NCBI GenBank assembly: GCA_910575165.1
Contig: CAJTDS010000014.1
Location: 1-64,000 of the forward strand
Direction: 5' to 3'
DNA from: Eggerthellaceae bacterium
Lineage (GTDB): Bacteria > Actinomycetota > Coriobacteriia > Coriobacteriales > Eggerthellaceae
Length of the DNA: 64,000 bases
Shown here: positions 43,056 to 51,521 of the stretch, piece by piece
Numbering within the stretch: position 1 is the stretch's first letter
How the letters are laid out: each line of letters starts with the position of its first letter
The notes under the pieces: model-generated
Databases searched by the model: none
What the model saw: the letters and a program-made list of their open reading frames with translations, nothing else
Told to the model about the DNA's origin: nothing
Made by a program: the position numbers and the translations under genes

Positions 43056-44038
43056 GCGTCGTCCTTGTCCTCGGGAATGGACTCGTCGTTCAGGAAGCCC
43101 TCGATGATCTTGTAGGTGTCGCGGACGAAGCCGAGCACGGTGGGGTAGAGGAAGTAGCCGTGCACTGCATCGAGCATGCGCACGCATGTCACCTGGTTGC
43201 CGTCCATTTCCAACCGGGCGGCGTAGGCTTCCCCCTCGTCGCGCAGCGGGCAGTACTCCGCGGTGACGACCAGGGTGCGTGGCTGGTCCGAGAGATCGGG
43301 TGCCAGAAGCGGTGCGAAGTAGGGGCTCTCGTAGTCCGCCGGCTTGGCCAAGTACATGCCGATGTAGCCCTCCACGTCCTTGCGGGTCAGCAGGTAATCC
43401 TCGCCGTTTTCCCGCAGCGACTCGAAGATCGACGTCTCGCTGTGATCGTCGTAGGTAAGCGGGTAGAGCAGCACCTGGGTGCGGCAGGCGAAGTCGCCGC
43501 GGTCCCGGGCCAGCAGCGACACCACCGCGGCGAGGTTGCCGCCAGCCGAGTCGCCGAACAGCACGATGCGCTCGGGTTCGACGTCGGGCAGGATCTCCTT
43601 TGCGAACAGCTGGCACGCCGCAGCGTAGCAGTCCTCCACGGCCGTGGGGAAGCGGTGTTCCGGCGAGCGACGGTAGTCCACGGCCACGACGCGGCGCTGC
43701 AGCTTCACGGCCATGCGCATGCAGGTGTCGGCGTAGAAGTCGACGGTGCCGTTGGCCCAGCCTCCGCCGTGGAAGAGCAGGATCGTGCCTTTGTGGTCCT
43801 CGCTTACGTGCAGCCCCGACTTAAGGGAGAAGCCTATGTCGAGCGGCGTGAACACCTTCAGGGGGATGGCGTAGCCGTCGCGGGCGGTCGCGACGGCCTC
43901 GTCGATGCGGCATCGGGGGTCCGCGATGGTGAGCAGGCCGCTTACCTCCTCGGCCACGCGTTGGGCTCGGTAGTCCTCCGTTATGTCTCCGCGCATCTTC
44001 GTGATTGCCTTCACGGCCGCCAATGCTACCTTGTTCAT
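43028..44038 (-). CDS. Alpha/beta hydrolase, HSL (hormone-sensitive lipase-like) family
   Basis: A 336-aa esterase/lipase-type hydrolase. The oxyanion motif is HGGGW (near residue 90), the nucleophile elbow GDSAGG (Ser near 165), with acid and base candidates in AEYCPLRDEG and DAVHGYF. This is the arylacetamide deacetylase/HSL family, which cleaves short or medium acyl esters. The start at 44038 has AGGAA upstream. It is the first gene of a two-gene unit with the condensation-domain protein. Confidence 0.88.
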   Translation of the reverse strand: MNKVALAAVKAITKMRGDITEDYRAQRVAEEVSGLLTIADPRCRIDEAVATARDGYAIPLKVFTPLDIGFSLKSGLHVSEDHKGTILLFHGGGWANGTVDFYADTCMRMAVKLQRRVVAVDYRRSPEHRFPTAVEDCYAAACQLFAKEILPDVEPERIVLFGDSAGGNLAAVVSLLARDRGDFACRTQVLLYPLTYDDHSETSIFESLRENGEDYLLTRKDVEGYIGMYLAKPADYESPYFAPLLAPDLSDQPRTLVVTAEYCPLRDEGEAYAARLEMDGNQVTCVRMLDAVHGYFLYPTVLGFVRDTYKIIEGFLNDESIPEDKDDAWLTLLGTD

Positions 44039-44325
44039 AGGTTCCTGCGCTTTCCTGGCACGGTCGGTCCCAAGGCCCTCGGTCTTCTACGGGCTATGAT
44101 ACCCCATCGGGCAGGCGCCATCCGGTTCGGTCGGCATCCTGTAACGCGGGCGATCCTTCTCACTCGACCTCCGCACTGCGGATGTCCGGAGGCGCCTTTG
44201 GCCGATTGGGAGCCGTGGCCCAGGCGCGGCCGTGATAATCTTTACACGATTTTGCCTTGGCGCCGACGCGTCCGACATGGGCCCGTAGCGCCGTGTTTCC
44301 CTGAATCGCCCAGAGAGGAAGTCCT

Positions 44326-46158
44326 ATGTCCCGCCTTGTTGTAGAGGCCCCGGAAGCGGCGCGGGTTCGGCAGGATGCCATCGCCGAATTCGCGGCCCGT
44401 CGGCTCACCTCGCTGCCGCCCGAGCAGTGCCCGGTGGATTTCACTGCCTCGCTCGTGCGCCTGTTCCTGTCGGATTCGTGCGGGAAGTGCACGCCGTGCC
44501 GCGCGGGGCTCGCAACCGCCTCGTCGCTTCTGGACGGTATTCTGCGGGGGGAGGGCTCGCCCGAGGATATCCGGGCACTTGACCAGGTTGCCCGCACCAT
44601 GTACGCGGCCTCCGACTGCGCCATAGGGTTCACGGCCGGCAAGGCGCTGCTGGACGCCCTCGACGGTTTCGCCGGCGACTTCGCGTGCCATGTGGAGCAC
44701 GACCGCTGCTCCTGCAAGGCCAAGCCCGCGGCTCCTTGCACCCAGACCTGCCCGGCCCATGTGGACGTCCCCGGCTATATCGCCTGCATTCGGGCGGGGC
44801 GCCTCGACGACGCCCTGCGCGTGATCCGCAACGACAACCCGCTGCCCACGGTGTGCGGCTACGTGTGCGAGCATCCCTGCGAGCTTACCTGCCGCCGGTC
44901 GTTCCAGGACGACGCCGTGAACATCTGCGGATTGAAGCGCTACGCGGCCGACCATGCGCAGTGGGGCCCGGCGCCGGCGTGCCTGCCCTCCACGGGCAGG
45001 GCCGTGGCCGTGGTGGGCGGAGGACCTGCGGGCCTTACTGCTGCCTACTACCTGCGGCTGATGGGCCACGCGGTCACCGTCTTCGACCAGCGCGAGAAGC
45101 TGGGCGGCATGGTGCGCTACGGCATCCCCGACTACCGGCTTCCCCAGCAGCGGCTCGACGCCGACATTGACTTCATCCTGAGCACCGGGGTTTCGGCGCA
45201 CACCGGCTGCACCGTTGGGCAGGACGTTTCCTTCGACGAGTTGGCCGGCGGCTTCGACGCGGTCTACATCGCCATCGGCGCCCACAGCGACAAGAGCCTG
45301 GGGCTTGAGGGCGAGGACGCTCCCGGCGTGGTGTCGGCCGTGGAGTTCCTGCGCGGCGCCGGCAGCGGAAGCCCCATGGATTTGGCCGGCAAGCGCGTGT
45401 GCGTGGTGGGCGGCGGCAACGTGGCCATGGACTGCGTCCGCACGGCCAAGCGCCTGGGCGCGTCGTGGGTGGAGTGCGTCTACCGCCGCCGTATAGCCGA
45501 CATGACCGCCCTTGCCGAGGAGATAGAGGAGGCCCAGGCGGAAGGCTGCCAGATCACCCAGCTGGCGGCGCCGGTGGGCATACAGCTGAACGCCGCCCGC
45601 GAGGTGGCCGGGCTTATAGTGCAGCCCCAGGTCATCGGGGCCGTGGGCCGCGGCGGCCGGCCGGCTCCCTATGCGGCCGACGTTTCGACGCGCACCATTT
45701 CCTGCGACGTGATCGTGGTGGCCGTCGGCCAGGCCATCGACAGCTCCGCCTTCGCCCACGTAGTCAAGACCGACCGCGGATGCATCATCGCGCGGGAGGA
45801 CGCCTCCGTCGCCGACGCCCCCGTGCCGCTGTACGCGGGAGGAGACGCGGTGAGCGGGCCGGCGACCGTCATCAAGGCCATCGCCGCCGGCAAGGTGGCG
45901 GCGGCCAACATCGACGAGGCGCTCGGCTTCGCCCACGATGTGTTCGACGAGGTGGACATCCCGCCGGCTCGCCCGGCCATCGGAGCGTGCGGTCGCGTCA
46001 ACCTGAAGGACGTGGCCTTCGCCGAGGCGGCCTGCACCTTCGACCTTGCCAAGATCGGCATGTCCGCCCAGGAGGCGGCCCAGGAGGCCAGCCGCTGTTT
46101 GCGCTGCGACCATTACGGCTTCGCCGCAACACGCACCGAGGAGGTATCCGCATGGTAA
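44326..46158 (+). CDS. NuoF-type Fe-S domain fused to GltD-like FAD/NAD(P) oxidoreductase
   Basis: A 610-aa protein. Residues 1-120: NuoF C-terminal [4Fe-4S] module (SCGKCTPCRAG, then SDCAIG), lacking the FMN/NADH part. Residues about 125-215: the GltD/dihydropyrimidine-dehydrogenase N-terminal Fe-S domain (CTQTCPAHVDVPGY and CGYVCEHPCELTCRR). Then FAD (VVGGGPAGLTAAYYL) and NAD(P) (VVGGGNVAMDCVRTAKRL) binding domains, ending in CLRCDHYG. It should pass electrons between NAD(P)H and the adjacent [FeFe]-hydrogenase, whose start it overlaps by 7 bp. The start at 44326 has GAGAGGAAG upstream. Confidence 0.88.
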   Translation: MSRLVVEAPEAARVRQDAIAEFAARRLTSLPPEQCPVDFTASLVRLFLSDSCGKCTPCRAGLATASSLLDGILRGEGSPEDIRALDQVARTMYAASDCAIGFTAGKALLDALDGFAGDFACHVEHDRCSCKAKPAAPCTQTCPAHVDVPGYIACIRAGRLDDALRVIRNDNPLPTVCGYVCEHPCELTCRRSFQDDAVNICGLKRYAADHAQWGPAPACLPSTGRAVAVVGGGPAGLTAAYYLRLMGHAVTVFDQREKLGGMVRYGIPDYRLPQQRLDADIDFILSTGVSAHTGCTVGQDVSFDELAGGFDAVYIAIGAHSDKSLGLEGEDAPGVVSAVEFLRGAGSGSPMDLAGKRVCVVGGGNVAMDCVRTAKRLGASWVECVYRRRIADMTALAEEIEEAQAEGCQITQLAAPVGIQLNAAREVAGLIVQPQVIGAVGRGGRPAPYAADVSTRTISCDVIVVAVGQAIDSSAFAHVVKTDRGCIIAREDASVADAPVPLYAGGDAVSGPATVIKAIAAGKVAAANIDEALGFAHDVFDEVDIPPARPAIGACGRVNLKDVAFAEAACTFDLAKIGMSAQEAAQEASRCLRCDHYGFAATRTEEVSAW

Positions 46159-47930
46159 ACGTGACCGTTGACGGCAAGGCCCTGGCCGTTGCCGAGGGGA
46201 GTACCATCCTGCAGGCGGCCGCCCAGGCCGGCATCGCCATCCCCACCCTGTGCTACTTCGCCGACCTCAACGACATCGGCGCCTGCCGCGTGTGCGTGGT
46301 GGAGGTGAGGGGCGAGGATCGCCTGGCCGCCGCCTGCAACACCGCGGTGCGCGAGGGCATGGAGGTGGTCACCGAATCGGAGGCCATCGCCGAAGCGCGC
46401 GCCACGGCGCTGCGCCTGCTGCTCTCCCAGCACGACCTCAACTGCGCCTACTGCTACCGAAACGGCACCTGCAAGCTGCAGGGGCTGCTTCTGGAGTACG
46501 GCGTGGCCGAGCGTGACGGGTGGGGCAACGTGGTGGAGACGGGCCAGCCCCGCTTCGCCAAGCAGCTTCTGCGGGGGCGACGGGCGAAATGGCCGGCCGA
46601 TGCCATCGTGCAGCGCGACACCAACAAGTGCGTGAAGTGCGGGCGCTGCATCGCGGCTTGCGACAAGCTGGAGAACATCGGCGTGTGGAGCTTCGTCGGC
46701 ACCGGCGCCTTCTCCAACGTGGGCGTGGCCGACGGACTGTCCATGCGCGAGGCGGGCTGCGTGGCCTGCGGCCAGTGCATCACCCATTGCCCCACCGGGG
46801 CGCTCACCGAGCGCGACGACGTGGAGGCCCTGAAGGCAGCCATCGCCGACCCGCATATCACCACCGTGGTGCAGATCGCCCCGGCCACCCGCACCTCCTG
46901 GGGCGTGGGGCTGGGAGCCGACGACGGCGCGCTGGACGTGGAGGTCATGGTGGCCGCCCTGAAGCAGCTGGGGGTTGACTACGTGTTCGACACCTCCTTC
47001 GCGGCCGACCTGACCATCATGGAGGAGGGCACCGAGCTTCTGCACGGCTTGGGGGCCGGCGAGCCCGACGAGAACGGCATCACCTGGCCCTTGTTCACCA
47101 GCTGCTGCCCCGCCTGGGTGCGCCGCGCCAAGGACCGCCATCCCGACGCCTTGGCGCACCTGTCGTCGGCGAAGAGCCCCATGATGATGCTGGGCGCGGT
47201 AATCAAGACCTGGTTCGCCCGGAAGCAGAACCTGGACCCGGCGAAGATCTACTCCGTGGCGATTATGCCCTGCACGGCGAAGAAGCACGAGACGAGACTG
47301 CCCATGGAGTCGAACCCCGGCATCCCGGACATGGACGGCTCGCTTACCACGCGCGAGCTCGTCCGCTGGGTGCGCTCGTCGGGTATCGACGTGGGGGCCC
47401 TGGAGCCGCAGCCGCTGGACAACCCCCTGGGAGCCTACACCGGCGCCGGCGTGATCTTCGGCACCACCGGCGGCGTCATGGAAGCGGCCCTGCGCACCGC
47501 CTACTTCGTGGCCACCGGCCAGCTACCGCCCCCCGACGGCTTCGAGTTCGCCGCGTCGCCCCACGGCGGCTGGGTGGAGGCGACGTTTATCATGGGGGAG
47601 TCGTCGGTGCGCTGCGCCGTGGCCCACGGCCTCTCCAACGCCGAGGCTCTGCTGGACGCCGTGCGCGCCGGCAAGGCGGAGTACGACTTCGTCGAGGTCA
47701 TGGCGTGCCCGAGCGGCTGCGCGGGCGGCGGCGGACAGCCCATCGACGGCACGGAAAGCGAGCGCGGATTGGAGCGCGGGCAGACCCTGCGCAAGCTGGA
47801 CAAGACCAAGCTGCCGCTTCGCTACTCCCATGAGAACCCCCAGGTTCAGGCGCTCTACAGCGAGTACTTCGGCGAGCCGTGCTCGGAGCTGGCGCATCAT
47901 CTGCTGCACACCGTGCACGTCGCCGACTAG
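46152..47930 (+). CDS. hydA: [FeFe]-hydrogenase, group A type
   Basis: A 592-aa catalytic hydrogenase. N-terminus: [2Fe-2S] domain (CYFADLNDIGACRVCVVEV), a His/Cys [4Fe-4S] segment (HDLNCAYCYRNGTC) and two [4Fe-4S] motifs (CVKCGRCIAAC, CVACGQCITHCPTGA). H-cluster motifs: TSCCPAW, MPCTAKKHE and MACPSGCAGGGGQP are all present, so the active site looks complete. Domain order is that of trimeric NAD-linked or bifurcating HydA. Its electron-input partner here is the upstream NuoF/GltD fusion rather than HydB/HydC. Maturases HydEFG are not in this window. Confidence 0.93.
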   Translation: MVNVTVDGKALAVAEGSTILQAAAQAGIAIPTLCYFADLNDIGACRVCVVEVRGEDRLAAACNTAVREGMEVVTESEAIAEARATALRLLLSQHDLNCAYCYRNGTCKLQGLLLEYGVAERDGWGNVVETGQPRFAKQLLRGRRAKWPADAIVQRDTNKCVKCGRCIAACDKLENIGVWSFVGTGAFSNVGVADGLSMREAGCVACGQCITHCPTGALTERDDVEALKAAIADPHITTVVQIAPATRTSWGVGLGADDGALDVEVMVAALKQLGVDYVFDTSFAADLTIMEEGTELLHGLGAGEPDENGITWPLFTSCCPAWVRRAKDRHPDALAHLSSAKSPMMMLGAVIKTWFARKQNLDPAKIYSVAIMPCTAKKHETRLPMESNPGIPDMDGSLTTRELVRWVRSSGIDVGALEPQPLDNPLGAYTGAGVIFGTTGGVMEAALRTAYFVATGQLPPPDGFEFAASPHGGWVEATFIMGESSVRCAVAHGLSNAEALLDAVRAGKAEYDFVEVMACPSGCAGGGGQPIDGTESERGLERGQTLRKLDKTKLPLRYSHENPQVQALYSEYFGEPCSELAHHLLHTVHVAD

Positions 47931-47966
47931 GCGCGGGCGCATCCGAAGAGTGAGGAAGAGAGCGCG

Positions 47967-48998
47967 ATGAAGAGATTGACGAGGGCCTTGCTGGCCGCGA
48001 TGCTGCTGGCGGCGCTGGGGCTGTGCGGCTGTTCGACGGGTTCTGCCGGCTTGCAGCAGCCTGTCGAGATGGACGGGGCGGGCAGCGCCTCCGAGGGCGA
48101 TGCCGACGCCGCAGCGCAGGCCGACGAGCTGCGCATCGGGTCCATGAAAGGCCCCACCTCCGTGGGCCTGGCATCCATGATGCAGCAGGGCCAAGGGCAG
48201 TTCACCGTGGTTGCCGCCGCCGACGAGCTGACGGCGCTGTTGCTCCAAGACGAGCTGGACATCGCGCTCGTGCCCGCCAACGTGGCCGCCCTGCTGTTCC
48301 AGCGCACGGAAGGCCAGGTGCAGGCCATCGACGTCAACACCCTGGGCGTGCTCTACGGCGTGTCGCTGGACGGCTCCGTGGCCTCAGTGGGGGACCTGCG
48401 CGGGCGCACCGTGTACATGACGGGCAAGGGCACCGTGCCCGAGTACACCCTCCTCGCCCTGCTGGAGGCGGCGGGCATGGGCGCCGGCGACGTGACGGTG
48501 CAGTTCTGCGCCGAGCCGGCCGAGGTGGCGGCGCAGGTGGCCCAGCACGACGACGCCGTGGGCATCCTGCCGCAGCCCTACGCGACGGCCGTCACGGTCC
48601 AGAATCCCGACGTGAGGGAAGTGCTCGACCTCACCGAGCAGTGGATCGAGCTTACCGGCGGCGAGCGGGGGGACTTGGTCACCGGCGTGACCGTGGCGAA
48701 GACCTCCGCCGTACAGGATCACCGCGACGCGATCGATACGTTCCTGGCCCGCCACGGCGAGTCGGCGGCGGCAGCCAACGCCGACCCCGCCTCCATCGCC
48801 GCCACCGTGGCCGAACTGGGGATCATCGACAGCGAGACGTTGGCCGAGAAGGCCATCCCGCGCTGCAACGTCGTGTGTCTGGTGGGCGAGCCCATGCGCC
48901 AGGCGCTTTCGGGCTACCTGGAAAGCTTCTACCGGCAGAGTCCCGAAGCGGTGGGCGGCGTCCTTCCCGACGCCAGCTTCTACTACGCCGCGCAGTAG
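47967..48998 (+). CDS. ABC substrate-binding lipoprotein (NitT/TauT, NMT1-like)
   Basis: A 343-aa exported protein with a lipobox near residues 19-22 (GLCGC), then a periplasmic-binding fold of the NMT1/THI5-like or SsuA type: RIGSMKGPTSVGLASMM, DELDIALVPANVAALLF, and VEYxxL-type GTVPEYTLLALLE. Such proteins bind small organic or sulfonate-like ligands; specificity is unknown. It starts 36 bp after hydA with GAGG upstream and is followed by its cognate fused permease-ATPase, so it appears to belong to the hydrogenase operon. Confidence 0.85.
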   Translation: MKRLTRALLAAMLLAALGLCGCSTGSAGLQQPVEMDGAGSASEGDADAAAQADELRIGSMKGPTSVGLASMMQQGQGQFTVVAAADELTALLLQDELDIALVPANVAALLFQRTEGQVQAIDVNTLGVLYGVSLDGSVASVGDLRGRTVYMTGKGTVPEYTLLALLEAAGMGAGDVTVQFCAEPAEVAAQVAQHDDAVGILPQPYATAVTVQNPDVREVLDLTEQWIELTGGERGDLVTGVTVAKTSAVQDHRDAIDTFLARHGESAAAANADPASIAATVAELGIIDSETLAEKAIPRCNVVCLVGEPMRQALSGYLESFYRQSPEAVGGVLPDASFYYAAQ

Positions 48999-49028
48999 CC
49001 GTCAGGCCGAGGCGGGCGATTCAGGGCG

Positions 49029-50471
49029 ATGAGGCGTGCAACTCACAAGGACAATCAAAGGGCGGGCGAGGGCTCGAAGGCGGCTTTTGCCCTGTCGGCC
49101 CTTGCCTGGGTGGCGCTGTGGGCTGCGGCGGCCGCGGTCGTGGGAAACTCGCTGCTGCTGGCGGGCCCTGGCGAGGTGCTGCGGGCTTTCGCCGAAACCG
49201 CCCTTGCGGGCGATTTCTGGCGGGCCGTGGGCCGGACGAGCGTCCGCATCCTGTCCACGATGGCCGCAAGCGCGGCGGCCGGGACCGTCCTTGGCCTGGC
49301 TTCCGCCCGCTTCCGCTTGCTGGGCACCTTCCTGGCCCCGCCCTTGCAGGTGATGAAGAGCGCCCCGGTGGGCTGCGTCGTGGTCGTCGTGCTGGTGATG
49401 TCGGGGTCGGCCGGGGCCCTTGCGGCCATCGTGGCCTTCGTGGCGCTGCCTCCCTTCTACGTTGCTGCCCTGGACGGCTGCGCTGCCCGCCCCCTCCTTG
49501 CCGAACAGGTGTTTCGCCGTGCGGGAGCGGGCCGGCTGCGCGTGTTTCTCAGCTGCACGTGGCCGGCTATGCTGCCCTTCTTCCGCGCCGCGGCCAAAAC
49601 CGCCGTGGGGCTTTCCTGGAAGGCGGGCATCACGGCGGAGCTGCTCTGCGTGCCCCTGGGGTCGGTGGGGGCTGCGGTGTACGCCTCGAAGCTTACCCTG
49701 GACATGCCGTCGCTGCTCATGTGGACCGTCGTGGTCATGGCCTTGGGGTGGGCGAGCGAGAAGGCGCTGCTTTGGCTGCTTGGCCTTACGGGCGCAAGCC
49801 CGCGGTGGGCGGTGCGCCTGGCACGGCGTCACGTTGCGGCGGGCGGGCAGCCCCCTGCGCCCCTGGAGGTCGACCGCGCGACGTTCGGCTACGGGGATGC
49901 GCCGGTGCTGAGCGATGTTAGGCTGACGGTCGGCCCCGGTGAGCGGCTGTGCCTCATGGCGCCCACCGGCGCGGGCAAGACCACGCTCGTCTCGCTGCTT
50001 GCGGGCATGGGGAGGCCGCAGAGTGGCAATGTGAGCGCCCCGGCGCTGTTGGGCATCGTGGCCCAGCGCGACACGCTGGTGGAAACGCTGACCTCTTTCG
50101 AGAACGTGCAGCTGGTCTGCGGCGAATCGGTGCCGCCAAAGCGGCTTGCGGAGGAGCTGTCCTGCCTGCTTCCCGGCGGTGCGCTCCATCGGCCGGCATG
50201 CGAGCTTTCGGGCGGCACGCGCCGGTTGGTCCAGATCGCCCGCGCGCTGTACGGCCCCGGCTGCGCGCTGGTGATGGACGAGCCCTTCGCGGGGCTTGAC
50301 GAGCAGGCCAACGAGCGGGCGTGCGCCTTCATCCTGGCCCATCAGGGCGGCAGGGCCCTGCTTGTCACCACGCACCATGCCGCCGACGCCGAGCGGCTGG
50401 ACGCTTCGGTGGCGACCTTGGACGGCGTGTCGACGCGGTCGTGTGCGGGCCGTGTAACGCTTTGCGGATAG
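49029..50471 (+). CDS. Fused ABC permease-ATPase (NitT/TauT family)
   Basis: A 480-aa single polypeptide. Residues 1-255: a six-helix permease domain of the SsuC/TauC type, EAA loop around FRRAGAGRLRVFLSCTWPAM. Residues about 275-480: an ABC ATPase with Walker A APTGAGKTTL (first Gly replaced by Ala), signature LSGGTRRLV, Walker B ALVMDEPFAGLD and H-loop VTTHH. The ATPase is short, about 200 residues. These two parts are separate proteins in most relatives. It serves the lipoprotein gene 30 bp upstream. The Shine-Dalgarno sequence is weak. Confidence 0.85.
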   Translation: MRRATHKDNQRAGEGSKAAFALSALAWVALWAAAAAVVGNSLLLAGPGEVLRAFAETALAGDFWRAVGRTSVRILSTMAASAAAGTVLGLASARFRLLGTFLAPPLQVMKSAPVGCVVVVVLVMSGSAGALAAIVAFVALPPFYVAALDGCAARPLLAEQVFRRAGAGRLRVFLSCTWPAMLPFFRAAAKTAVGLSWKAGITAELLCVPLGSVGAAVYASKLTLDMPSLLMWTVVVMALGWASEKALLWLLGLTGASPRWAVRLARRHVAAGGQPPAPLEVDRATFGYGDAPVLSDVRLTVGPGERLCLMAPTGAGKTTLVSLLAGMGRPQSGNVSAPALLGIVAQRDTLVETLTSFENVQLVCGESVPPKRLAEELSCLLPGGALHRPACELSGGTRRLVQIARALYGPGCALVMDEPFAGLDEQANERACAFILAHQGGRALLVTTHHAADAERLDASVATLDGVSTRSCAGRVTLCG

Positions 50472-50571
50472 GTCACCCATAGGCAACAGTCCCGTATCCT
50501 TTTCAACCCAACCCGCAGGAAACCACTAGGCTTCTCCCTGACGTGGAACAAGTTTGAAGGAGACGCAGGTC

Positions 50572-51006
50572 ATGGGACGAAACGTCCGAGTCATAGTGGT
50601 GGGGTGCGGCGCCTTCGGGTCCGCCGTGGCCCGGTCGCTGTCCTCAGGCGGCAACGAGGTGATCGCGGTGGATATGCGCGAGGAGGCCTTCGATCAGCTG
50701 GGCGATGACTTCGATGGCGAAACCGTCACCGGCGACGGCAGCAGCGCGCTGCTTCTGCAGGAGTGCGGGGTTGAGCGTGCGACGCATCTGGTGGCCGCCA
50801 CGGGCCATGACGCCACCAACCTTCTGATAGCCGAGCTCGCAAGCGAGGTGTTCGGCGTGCGCCACGTGCTGCCGGTGGTGGACGACGAGTCCCTGGTGGA
50901 GGTCTTGGAGGACCGGGGCATCGAGCCTCTGTGCCCCCATCGCATCTGCGAGGAGGAGTTCTTCCGCCTGTCCAGGCTTGCGCGGGGGACGGGGGGCCTG
51001 CGATGA
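50572..51006 (+). CDS. TrkA-N (RCK) NAD-binding protein, first half
   Basis: A 144-aa protein consisting of a single RCK-N Rossmann domain: VVGCGAFGSAVARSLSSGG dinucleotide motif, then VDMREEAFDQLGDDFDGETV with the adenine-binding acidic residue. There is no RCK-C domain. It gates the TrkH channel with the following TrkA-like gene, which it overlaps by ATGA. The start is the ATG at 50572 (GAAGGAG 9 bp upstream) rather than an upstream TTG. First gene of the K+ uptake operon. Confidence 0.85.
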   Translation: MGRNVRVIVVGCGAFGSAVARSLSSGGNEVIAVDMREEAFDQLGDDFDGETVTGDGSSALLLQECGVERATHLVAATGHDATNLLIAELASEVFGVRHVLPVVDDESLVEVLEDRGIEPLCPHRICEEEFFRLSRLARGTGGLR

Positions 51007-51521
51007 AGGTGGTTATCGTGGGAGGGCGCTCCCGGGCCGACTACCTGATGGGGGCGCTTGCCGATGTGGCGGACAAGATCGTGGCGGTGAACAACGACCG
51101 GGCCTTCTGCGAGTACCTGTCCAGCCGCCATGACGAGGACGTGGTCTGGGGCGACGGCACGAAGCGGGTCGTGCTGGAGGATGCCGGCGTGTCCGGGTTC
51201 GACGTGGTGGTGGCCCTTACGGCCTGCGACGCCGACAACCTTGCCATCTGCCAGGTGGCGAAGCGCTTCCTGGGCATCCGCTACCAGCTGTGCATCGTGG
51301 CGAACCCCGAGAACGTGAGGGCGTTTCGGCGCCTGGGGGTGACTGCGGCCATCAGCGGCACGGCCACGCTTGCCCAGGCCATCCGCGACGCCATGGCCGA
51401 AGCCCGCGAGAGCGCCCCCGGGGCGGGCGAGGGCGCTGCGCTCGAGCGGAGCCTTGCCGACGCCGGATCGACCGGCTCGCTGCGGGGCTCATGGCATCTG
51501 CTGAGGAAGGGACGGGCGTGA
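51003..51521 (+). CDS. TrkA-N (RCK) protein, second half
   Basis: A 172-aa protein: one RCK-N-type Rossmann domain with a degenerate nucleotide loop (VVIVGGRSRADYLMGAL, lacking the GxGxxG spacing), then a C-terminal low-complexity tail (residues about 130-172) with no recognisable RCK-C. With the preceding gene it corresponds to the two halves of a classical TrkA split into separate chains without RCK-C domains. It is coupled to trkH by a TGATG junction. Confidence 0.78.
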   Translation: MKVVIVGGRSRADYLMGALADVADKIVAVNNDRAFCEYLSSRHDEDVVWGDGTKRVVLEDAGVSGFDVVVALTACDADNLAICQVAKRFLGIRYQLCIVANPENVRAFRRLGVTAAISGTATLAQAIRDAMAEARESAPGAGEGAALERSLADAGSTGSLRGSWHLLRKGRA

